This document shows, in pieces, positions 1-5,845 of a stretch of 6,004 nucleotides of DNA. Below the pieces are notes generated by a model. It saw nothing but the letters and a program-made list of their open reading frames with translations, did no database searches and was not told where the DNA came from. The stretch lies in the NCBI GenBank assembly GCA_905216215.1, contig CAJMSZ010000068.1, forward strand, positions 1 to 6,004, in the 5' to 3' direction. The stretch is from an uncultured bacterium. GTDB taxonomy: Bacteria > Bacillota > Clostridia > Lachnospirales > Lachnospiraceae. A program made the position numbers and the translations under genes. Positions within the stretch are counted from its first letter, which is position 1. Every line of letters starts with the position of its first letter.

Positions 1-166
1 GTTCCCGCAATATTTATTATATTCTCTCAACATTTAAAAATTGTAAAGCTTAATTTCAAGTATCACATGAACCAAAAATTCACTTTTTCTTTTCCAGCTT
101 ACATTTTTGTCGTTCAAATTCACACTTTATTGCATTTTTGTTTAATTTATGATACTACGCAAACAG

Positions 167-193
167 TTGTTAGCACTATTTTGTTATTATAAA
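167..193 (+). promoter_or_regulatory. Candidate promoter of the HTH-dehydrogenase gene
   Basis: A TTGTTA box (167-172) and a TATAAA box (188-193) are separated by 15 bp, shorter than the ideal 17. The -10 box lies inside a small dyad, GTTAT-N5-ATAAC (183-197), and the -35 box overlaps AACA-GT-TGTT (162-171). The boxes lie about 40-65 bases before the ATG. The DNA is very AT-rich, so such matches arise easily by chance, and the call is weak. The rest of 1-233 shows no gene. Confidence 0.3.
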
Positions 194-233
194 TAACTTT
201 TCATTATTTTATAGCCACAGAAAGGAAATCATC

Positions 234-1717
234 ATGAAAAAACTCTCCACTGCCATCCTGGCGAACCTCATAATCACGAACCGTAAGAAACTCTCCATGA
301 CACAGCAATCACTTGCCGATGCAACCGGAATCAACCGTTCCCTAGTCTCTCGTATTGAAAAAGAAGACTTTCTTCCTTCCATTCCTCAACTGGAACAGTT
401 AGGAGAAGTCCTCGGTTTCGAACCCACTGACGTATTTACAAATGAAATACATGAGAAAAAAAGGAATGTACCATCACCTATGAACATTGCTGTGGCCGGA
501 ACCGGATATGTTGGTCTGTCAATCGCTACTCTATTGGCACAAAACAATCACGTCACAGCTGTAGATATTATCCCGGAAAAAGTTGATATGATTAACAAAC
601 GTCAATCTCCCATCCAGGATGAATACATTGAAAAATATCTGACCACTAAAGAACTAGATCTGACTGCTACATTAGACGGTGAAGCCGCATACAAAAATGC
701 TGATTATGTCGTTGTAGCAACTCCTACCAACTATGACAGCCAGAAGAATTATTTCGATACCTCCGCAGTAGAAGCAGCAATTGAACTTGTTCTGAAAGTT
801 AATCCGGATGCAATCATTGTAATTAAATCCACCATTCCTGTCGGATACACCGCATCTGTTCGAGAAAAATATCACAGTTCCAATATCATCTTCAGCCCTG
901 AATTTCTGCGTGAATCCAAGGCACTGTACGACAATCTCTATCCCAGCCGTATCATTGTATCTACTGATCCGGAAGATTCACATCTGGTCGAAGCTTCCCA
1001 CACCTTTGCAGCATTACTGCAGGATGGAGCAATCAAGGAAAACATCGATACACTGTTTATGGGATTCACCGAAGCAGAGGCTGTAAAATTATTTGCCAAT
1101 ACCTATCTGGCACTTCGTGTAACATATTTTAATGAATTAGATACTTATGCGGAAATGAAAGGATTAAATACAAGAGATATTATCGATGGTGTGTGTCTTG
1201 ATCCGCGAATCGGAACCCATTACAACAACCCATCCTTCGGTTATGGCGGTTACTGCCTCCGAAAGATACCAAACAGCTTCTTGCAAACTATAATAATGTG
1301 CCACAAAATATGATGTCTGCTATTGTAGAAAGTAACCGAACAAGAAAAGACTTCATTGCTGATCAAGTTTTGCGCCTTGCTGGCTACTATGACTACTACC
1401 ATAATGGTGAATATTCTGCAGATAAAGAGAAAGTATGTGTTATCGGAGTATATCGGCTTACTATGAAAAGTAACTCTGATAATTTCCGTCAAAGCAGCAT
1501 TCAAGGTGTCATGAAACGAATTAAGGCTAAAGGTGCCACTATAATCATTTACGAACCAACTCTCGAAGATGGTGTCACCTTTTTTGGAAGTAAAGTTATA
1601 AATAATTTGGAAAAGTTCAAAAAAATAAGCCATAGCATTATTGCCAACCGCTATGACTCTAATTTGGATGATGTACACGATAAAGTATATACACGCGATC
1701 TATTTCAACGTGATTAA
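234..1717 (+). pseudogene. XRE-type HTH fused to UDP-glucose 6-dehydrogenase, split by a one-base frameshift
   Basis: The enzyme part belongs to the UDP-glucose/GDP-mannose dehydrogenase family, which oxidises UDP-glucose to UDP-glucuronate with two NAD+ in the cytoplasm, feeding capsule or exopolysaccharide synthesis. Residues 1-70 form an XRE/Cro-like helix-turn-helix (TQQSLADATG, then INRSLVSRIEK). After a short linker, the dehydrogenase starts at Met83 with the Rossmann motif GTGYVG (89-94). It continues with KSTIPVG (Thr200), SPEFLRE (Glu223, Glu227), KLFANTY (Lys285, Asn289) and GYGGYC with catalytic Cys341. One C is then missing: the frame reads LRKIPNS and stops at 1311-1313, whereas the -1 frame reads PKDTKQLLANYNN and runs to the TAA at 1715-1717. 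Restoring one base gives about 494 residues, of which about 412 are dehydrogenase, a normal length. The 234 ATG follows AAAGGA at 221-226. Met83 lacks a well-spaced ribosome binding site, so the fusion looks genuine. As written, the 359-residue product lacks the C-terminal UDP-binding domain and should be inactive. It may be a true pseudogene or a sequencing error. Confidence 0.9.
1257..1262 (+). other. Frameshift site in the dehydrogenase (one C missing)
   Basis: The family motif after the catalytic cysteine is normally C-L-P-K-D. The sequence TGC CTC CGA AAG reads C-L-R-K. Adding one C (CTC CCG AAA GAT) gives C-L-P-K-D, and the downstream frame is then open and family-like to its natural stop. 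The lesion is therefore placed within a few bases. No canonical X-XXY-YYZ slippery heptamer is present. Confidence 0.9.
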
Positions 1718-1741
1718 TATCTCTGATTAGCTTTTAAGATA

Positions 1742-1770
1742 GCAGGAATCAAATGATTCCTGCCACTTTT
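1742..1770 (+). terminator. Rho-independent terminator after the dehydrogenase gene
   Basis: A perfect 9-bp stem (GCAGGAATC at 1742-1750, GATTCCTGC at 1755-1763) closes an AAAT loop and is followed by CACTTTT. It begins 25 bases after the dehydrogenase stop and is oriented to end its transcript, which suggests the gene is the last or only one in its unit. Confidence 0.8.
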
Positions 1771-1870
1771 CTAAACAAAATACTCTTACAATTTTATCCA
1801 TTCGTGTACTATTATCTTTGTAAAGAATACTTTCTAACGTAAGTACGTAATCATCCGTACCTTGACTTTT

Positions 1871-1914
1871 TAAAAATGTCGCCCATCAGGCGGCACATTT
1901 TATTTCTTCTTTTT
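1871..1914. terminator. Hairpin terminator, possibly bidirectional
   Basis: AAATGT-CGCC (1874-1883) pairs with GGCG (1889-1892) and ACATTT (1895-1900) around a CATCA loop, with a 2-nt GC bulge. On the plus strand it runs into TTTTATTTCTTCTTTTT. On the minus strand it ends in ATTTTTAAAAAG. On that strand it starts at the stop codon of the possible gene tail at 1900-1932, as a natural gene end would. Confidence 0.55.
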
Positions 1915-1934
1915 GGTTCGAAATCCTTCCGGTA
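1900..1934 (-). pseudogene. Possible 3' tail of an unidentified gene cut off by IS66
   Basis: Read on the minus strand, the sequence outside the left IS66 end translates as PEGFRTKKKK followed by TAA (1900-1902), with the hairpin terminator right behind it. A basic tail, a stop and a hairpin look like the true end of a gene, in the same orientation as the IS66 genes. Ten codons are too few to identify a family, and it does not resemble the missing end of IstA. It could be chance. Confidence 0.3.
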
Positions 1935-1956
1935 GTAAGCGCATAGTTTTAGGGCG
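1935..1956 (+). repeat. IS66 left terminal inverted repeat
   Basis: It starts GTAAGCGC and matches the reverse complement of the right end at 19 of 22 positions, with mismatches at positions 9, 16 and 21. At its inner edge is a perfect small dyad, TAGGG-CGTA-CCCTA (1950-1963), which the right end lacks. This end lies about 65 bp beyond the tnpC stop. Confidence 0.9.
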
Positions 1957-2021
1957 TACCCTATAAATGAAATCTGACACCCCGCGCTAGGATGCCAGAC
2001 ATGCGAGTATTTCACTACATT

Positions 2022-3659
2022 TTATTTACAAGTTTCCTGAGCCAATTTACTCCACGGGGCAAATTGTTCCAATTCCCCGTCTGACATTTCAGCACCAGGA
2101 CGATGCTCCAGAAGGAAGCTCAGATATTTAAGTGGATCAAGTTCATTGGCTTTTGCCGTTTCTATCATAGAATAGATTTTCATACTGGCATCTGCCCCGG
2201 CTGGTGTATCACAGAAAAGCCAGTTCTTACGGCCAACTACCAATGGCCGAATGCTGTTCTCACTGAGATTATTACTCAGGCTGCATGCACCATCTTTCAG
2301 ATAGTTCATCATAAACGGACGGCAACCATTGGAATAGTTGATTGCCTTGATCAGCCTGTCTCCGGATTCCGGATGCAGCTGGTCAAGCCATGACAAAAAA
2401 GCCTCTATGACAGGTTTTTGATCCTTCAGGCGGCGATTATAAATCTGTTTGGGCGATAATCCTTTTTCTCGATAAGATCGTTCATACTCAAACAGCTTAT
2501 TACAGTATAGGAATCCCTGGACTGCCGGATGTGTATAATCCTTTTCGTGGCCTTTGGGTATTGCCCGCAGCCAATAGCGCCGTATGTGAGCCCAGCAACA
2601 ACAACGCTGTGCCTCCGGCACTTTGTTGTATCCTTTATAACCATCAACCATTAGATAGTATCCGGGATCTGCACCTGCAAGAAAAGCAGCGGCATGACTG
2701 CCGGCTCTGGTCGGAGTGTAATTATAAAGGATGATCGGAATCCCACCATTGTCACCAGTTCGTACCAGCCAGACATAAGATTTACTCTGTGGTCTGCGGC
2801 CTTCTTCCTTTAATACCTGGATCGGAGTCTCATCTGCCATCAGATATCTGCGTTTCAACAGTTTCCGGTGCAGATATTCATACATTGGCAAAAAGTAATT
2901 CTCTGCGCAGTAGATGATCCAACTGGCCATGGCCGTACGGCTGATCTTTACCCCAAGGTGTTCAAAGTCCTTCTCCTGACGGTATAAGGGCATGGACATG
3001 ACATATTTATAATACATCACATGTGCTGCAAGACCGGACGATGCATAACTCCCCGGGATCAGTGCAGGAGTTCCTTCGTCCTTGATGAACCGGGGATCTT
3101 CCGTTTCCTTGCATTGTGGACACTCATAGGTAGTCGCATAATAATCAATACGCTCCAGCTTTGGCTCTGTATAACGCAGTTCTGTCCGGATGGGTTCGTG
3201 TCCGATAGGAATCATCATTGTTCCACAAACATCACACGTTTTCTGTTCTTCCGTAAGAGTATCTACATAAACATTCTCTGTCGGAAGATCAGCAAAGACC
3301 TCATCATAAGCAGCTTTCGGTTTACGGGCCTTCTTGTGTGCTTTTACCTCAATGTATTCCACCTCAAGGGGCACCGGTTCCGGTTCATCCTCCGTCTGCA
3401 GGTGGAACAGATCCAACTGTCCCGGGAGCTGTTCATGCCGGATCTCACTGGTGGAGCCAAAAAGTCTGGTCTTCAGGTAGTCCAACTGTGCCTGAAGGTT
3501 AGCGATCAGTTGATCCTTTTCGCTGTCTTTGGCATCACGTTCCTGCAGCATTTTCTGCAGGGAACGGATGAGCTCATTCTGAGTGCTGATTGTATTATTC
3601 AGTTGTGAAATCGTATCCTTAAGCTCTAAGAGCTGGATATCCCTTACTCCTGAAGGCAT
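2022..3659 (-). CDS. tnpC: IS66-family transposase TnpC (DDE catalytic subunit)
   Basis: This 545-residue protein is the main transposase of IS66, catalysing strand cleavage and transfer at the element ends. Residues about 8-66 are a heptad-rich coiled coil (the leucine-zipper region seen in this family), ending in the typical LKTRLFGSTSE. A zinc-finger module follows, with CDVC at 142-145 and CPQC at 180-183. The RNase H-like catalytic domain has Asp276 in LMADET, Asp339 in LMVDGYKGY, the family signature CWAHIRR (355-361), and Glu467 in NNLSENSIRP. The end (about 482-520, CDTPAGADASMKIYSMIETA) matches the IS66 C-terminal domain. Length and motifs are complete, so it is probably functional. 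The ATG follows AAAAGGAG (3670-3677), a good ribosome binding site. It lies 63 bp after tnpB, a gap long enough to hold its own promoter. Confidence 0.96.
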   Translation of the reverse strand: MPSGVRDIQLLELKDTISQLNNTISTQNELIRSLQKMLQERDAKDSEKDQLIANLQAQLDYLKTRLFGSTSEIRHEQLPGQLDLFHLQTEDEPEPVPLEVEYIEVKAHKKARKPKAAYDEVFADLPTENVYVDTLTEEQKTCDVCGTMMIPIGHEPIRTELRYTEPKLERIDYYATTYECPQCKETEDPRFIKDEGTPALIPGSYASSGLAAHVMYYKYVMSMPLYRQEKDFEHLGVKISRTAMASWIIYCAENYFLPMYEYLHRKLLKRRYLMADETPIQVLKEEGRRPQSKSYVWLVRTGDNGGIPIILYNYTPTRAGSHAAAFLAGADPGYYLMVDGYKGYNKVPEAQRCCCWAHIRRYWLRAIPKGHEKDYTHPAVQGFLYCNKLFEYERSYREKGLSPKQIYNRRLKDQKPVIEAFLSWLDQLHPESGDRLIKAINYSNGCRPFMMNYLKDGACSLSNNLSENSIRPLVVGRKNWLFCDTPAGADASMKIYSMIETAKANELDPLKYLSFLLEHRPGAEMSDGELEQFAPWSKLAQETCK

Positions 3660-3687
3660 TGTTTTTTCGCTCCTTTTCTATGGTTCA

Positions 3688-3716
3688 ATTATACCATAAA
3701 ACAAGCGAAAAATCCT
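3688..3716 (-). promoter_or_regulatory. Candidate promoter for tnpC in the tnpB-tnpC gap
   Basis: The minus strand carries TGGTATAAT, an extended -10 with a perfect TATAAT (3688-3693), about 29 bases before the tnpC ATG. No good -35 box is seen at the proper distance. The -10 lies within an inverted repeat, TATGGT-N8-ACCATA (3679-3698). It could supply TnpC independently of the tnpA-tnpB transcript, or it could simply be a chance AT-rich match. Confidence 0.4.
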
Positions 3717-3722
3717 GAAAAA

Positions 3723-4079
3723 TCAAGCATTTCCGGTACTTTTTATCGCCTTTGGCTGCTCGGTTTCAAGACCTGACATAAGCCAGTCAAACTGCCTCCA
3801 TGTAATGGGTTTTACCTCATTACGGTTGCGCGGCCAACGGTATTTTCCTACGTTGGCATCAAGTCGCTTATATAAAAGTACAAATCCTTCACGTTCATGA
3901 AGAAGCACTTTTATTCGATCACTACGTCTGCCACAGAAGAGATAGATTGCATTTGGCCTGGAAGGGTTCATATTCAGCTGGTCTTTTACGACAGCGCATA
4001 ATCCATCAATGGACTTGCGCATATCTGTATAACCACAGATCACATAAATCCCGTCTGCGACAGTGATGTCTCCTAACAT
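3723..4079 (-). CDS. tnpB: IS66-family accessory protein TnpB
   Basis: This 118-residue protein is the small IS66 Orf2-type protein, required for efficient transposition in studied IS66 elements; its biochemical role is not well defined. Diagnostic stretches are GYTDMRKSIDGL (about 16-27), YLFCGRRSDRIKVLLHE (about 46-62), GFVLLYKRL (65-73) and the W-P-R motif near residue 83. Length and motifs are typical and the frame is intact. Its ATG overlaps the tnpA stop by 7 bases (ATGTTAG), and only a poor Shine-Dalgarno lies before it, so translation is probably coupled to tnpA. The tnpA frameshift could therefore lower its expression, because ribosomes reading the shifted frame stop about 200 bases earlier. 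This tnpB has no relation to the RNA-guided nuclease TnpB of IS200/IS605. Confidence 0.94.
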   Translation of the reverse strand: MLGDITVADGIYVICGYTDMRKSIDGLCAVVKDQLNMNPSRPNAIYLFCGRRSDRIKVLLHEREGFVLLYKRLDANVGKYRWPRNRNEVKPITWRQFDWLMSGLETEQPKAIKSTGNA

Positions 4080-4475
4080 GTCCCTGTCACAGCTTTAAGG
4101 ATCTGTGACAGCAGCTTCGGGTCAACATCATTTGAAATTTTTATTGAAACAGTCCCAAGCATGACCTCGATGGCGGGGCAGGGTTCTTCCAGCGGAAGCA
4201 TTGTGCTTTCGACAGTTGGAATGCCCGGGTTTTGATGATCAGGTATCACCTCAAGTTTTACAACATCCGGTTTAAGGGCTGGCTTATAATCGCCGCGTCC
4301 TGTGGCAGAGGGGGATATCATAACAAGCTTTTTTTCTCAGTCTTTTAACCCAGTTGTAAAAGGTGCCGGGATTGATGTTATGTTCTGTACACCATTGGTA
4401 GTCACTAAGACCGCTGCTGCGGCATTCCATGATAAGTTGGTATTGTTCGTCTGCTGTGCGTCTTTGCGTTTTCAT
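4073..4475 (-). pseudogene. tnpA: IS66-family TnpA (HTH protein), frameshifted
   Basis: TnpA is the small DNA-binding subunit of IS66 elements. From the ATG at 4475, the first frame reads MKTQRRTADEQYQ and a helix-turn-helix (SDYQWCTEHNINPGTFYNWVKRLRKK, about 24-49), then reaches YDIP and drifts into LCHRTRRL before a stop at 4284-4286, giving 63 residues. The other half continues in another frame from about 4314: SATGRGDYKPALK through to KISNDVDPKLLSQILKAVTGTC, a typical TnpA C terminus, with TAG at 4073-4075. Removing one C from the five-C run joins the two into about 133 residues, a normal length. The start is fixed by GGAGG at 4484-4488; an upstream in-frame ATG at 4559 has no ribosome site and adds non-family sequence. 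The break may be real or a homopolymer error. Confidence 0.88.
4310..4314 (-). other. Frameshift site in tnpA (extra C in a C5 run)
   Basis: On the coding strand the sequence is GAT ATC CCC CTC TGC. With four C residues instead of five it would read D-I-P-S-A-T-G-R-G-D-Y-K, joining the two open halves of tnpA. The total span of 403 bases is one more than a multiple of three, consistent with a single inserted base. Confidence 0.85.
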
Positions 4476-4483
4476 ACAGGAAA

Positions 4484-4488
4484 CCTCC
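4484..4488 (-). promoter_or_regulatory. Ribosome binding site fixing the tnpA start
   Basis: GGAGG lies 8 bases before the ATG at 4475. It selects the 4475 start, giving the family-typical N terminus MKTQRRTADEQ, rather than the longer open frame from 4559. Confidence 0.8.
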
Positions 4489-4508
4489 ATAGTTATAGTA
4501 AAACGCTC

Positions 4509-4546
4509 GCATTTATAGTATCTAGCGCCGATACTGTAGTAAATGC
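4509..4546 (-). repeat. Long dyad with candidate tnpA promoter
   Basis: GCATTTATAGTATC (4509-4522) pairs with GATACTGTAGTAAATGC (4530-4546) around a 7-nt loop: about 14 paired bases with a 2-nt and a 1-nt bulge. The same DNA holds a candidate minus-strand promoter: TTTACT (4538-4543), a 17-bp spacer, and TACTAT (4515-4520). Transcription would begin near 4508, about 33 bases before the tnpA ATG. It may be an operator, or a hairpin formed only in transcripts entering from outside. Confidence 0.45.
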
Positions 4547-4588
4547 TGGCATCTATCATCTATAATTATGGCAAATTTTGTGATGATT

Positions 4589-5845
4589 TTAAATCCACCC
4601 TGAAACTAAGCGCTTACGATAATAAAGGTGTTCCGGAGGCATATGCTCATCCGTAGTTATGTACAACGGAAAATCCTTATAAGATCTTCTATGAGTGCAG
4701 ATCAGACGGTTGTACTGATCACAGATACGAATCTCAGAAGGTGTAGCCTTAAGGATTGCTGGTTTTCCGCAGTAAGTATACAATACAGAGTAGTAGTGGC
4801 CGTCATAATCGATGTGATAATTATTAGGCACCTTCAGTACTGCTTTGTAATCACAAGTTGTGTATTCTCCGCCTGGCAGTGGTTTCATACAGGGTTTGTC
4901 ATACTTGATAAACATTTCTTGTCTGGAAAAAGCTTGATTCTGACAAGGTCTCGCATTGAGGACGGCTACTATCTTTTTGATATCAGCATTCAAATCCTCA
5001 AAGGATGTGTAAATCTTTTCTTTTAACTTTTCTATAAGATGTGTTTCAAGGTAACGCACATGATTCTCGACCGTTGGCTTTCCCTTAGGCTTACGAGCCG
5101 GTGGTGGGAGCACAATCGTATCATAGAAGTCTTCCAGATCAGAGAAGGTTGACTGCAATACAAGATCATCTTTTGTATGCTTCGTAACAGCTGTTTTTAG
5201 ATTATCCGGGACAAAATGTTTAGCAACTGCACCATAGAAGGATACCGCATGTACACAGCCTTCGATAAAACAAGGAAGTTTTTCATTTGGAAATGCCTCT
5301 GCATAGATCATACTGCTCACGCCTAATGTTGTGGCAAAGATATGAACTCTCATGATTTCACCGGTTGTAACATCCGTCAGAAGTCCAGGCTGGTCGCCAA
5401 CCCAGTCGATGTACATCTTTTCACCAGGCTTGCGATTTACCGCCATTGAAATTTTTGTGCCACCATAGTTTTCCTGAACAAAACGTTGATAGTATTCATA
5501 AAACTGAGATTTTTCATATCCATCTGGATTCTTTTCTTTGTAGTCCAGCCAACAGAATGAAATATTTACTCTACTGTTTGGGGCATGAATACGATCATAG
5601 TAATACTGAAAATCTGGAAGTGGAACTTCTTTGCGTTGAAGATTTTTCTGTGGGTAAAAGAGGTTCTCTACTTTTTTTGGTGACATAGCTTCAAGCTCGT
5701 CAATGGTAAGCTCAAGAGCCTTATATCGACTCATGATCAAGTTAAGAGTGCTTGATCCGATTCGAAAACGATCCATAACAGATCTGGTTGGGCACTTATT
5801 CAGACGCATCTGAATAGCACCAATAATAGTGTTGTAGTCCTGCAT
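4589..5845 (-). pseudogene. istA: IS21-family transposase IstA, C-terminally truncated by IS66
   Basis: IstA is the DDE transposase of IS21 elements and works with the ATPase IstB. The N terminus (about 1-60) is a helix-turn-helix region. The integrase-like catalytic core has Asp147 in YIDWVGD, Asp214 in VPDNLKTAV and Glu260 in KPTVENHVRYLE. A beta-rich DNA-binding region follows (VPNNYHIDYDGHYYSVLY, about 339-356). Native sequence runs to Tyr409 in PPEHLYY. Codon 410 spans the IS66 junction, and RKRLVSGWI plus TAA comes mostly from the IS66 end. Full-length IstA of this type is around 500 residues, so roughly the last hundred are missing. The ATG is preceded by a near-perfect GGAAGGAGG (5853-5861). 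No istB is found on either side of IS66, so this copy cannot transpose by itself. Confidence 0.93.
4596..4617 (-). repeat. IS66 right terminal inverted repeat
   Basis: Read on the minus strand this end starts GTAAGCGC and matches the left end at 19 of 22 positions. Its outer base at 4617 is the second base of istA codon 410. The repeat supplies the foreign last residues and the stop codon of the truncated istA. Confidence 0.9.

Larger units (their letters stand above)
1771..1934. other. Intergenic stretch between the terminator and IS66
   Basis: No gene of ordinary size is visible here. A small dyad lies at 1843-1860 (GTACG-N8-CGTAC), followed by a stronger hairpin at 1872-1900 and a possible minus-strand gene tail at 1900-1932. 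The DNA shows no IS21-like sequence, although the IS66 element to its right interrupts an IS21 gene. Confidence 0.6.
1935..4617 (-). mobile_element. IS66-family insertion sequence (about 2.68 kb)
   Basis: Terminal inverted repeats beginning GTAAGCGC bound three minus-strand genes in the standard IS66 order tnpA, tnpB, tnpC. The length is typical of the family. The tnpB and tnpC genes are intact, while tnpA carries a one-base frameshift. The right end lies inside an IS21-family istA gene. IS66 elements normally duplicate 8 bp of target, but the flanks here are TTCCGGTA (left) and GATAATAA (right), which do not match. The element is thus not flanked as a simple insertion would be. Confidence 0.93.

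Noticed and set aside
1257..1300. Programmed -1 frameshifting in the dehydrogenase
   Set aside because: There is no X-XXY-YYZ slippery heptamer, and the family is normally encoded in one frame.
1718..1934. Remains of istB or the second IS21 end on the left of IS66
   Set aside because: I see no Walker-type ATPase sequence and no TCCG...CGGA repeats in this stretch.
3021..3608. A long plus-strand open frame (about 195 codons) opposite tnpC
   Set aside because: It is antisense to a complete, motif-rich IS66 transposase; its translation shows no domain and it has no convincing ribosome binding site.
3723..4079. TnpB as an RNA-guided nuclease of the IS200/IS605 type
   Set aside because: The protein is only 118 residues with IS66 Orf2 motifs and no RuvC domain; only the name is shared.
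4330..4345. A7 run in tnpA as a programmed -1 frameshift site
   Set aside because: A -1 slip there would enter the wrong frame; the second half of tnpA lies in the +1 frame, which a single extra C downstream explains.
4476..4559. Longer N terminus for TnpA starting at 4559
   Set aside because: It has no ribosome site, covers the candidate promoter and dyad, and does not resemble TnpA; the GGAGG before 4475 fits better.
4628..5026. Plus-strand open frame opposite istA
   Set aside because: It is the antisense shadow of the conserved IstA reading frame.
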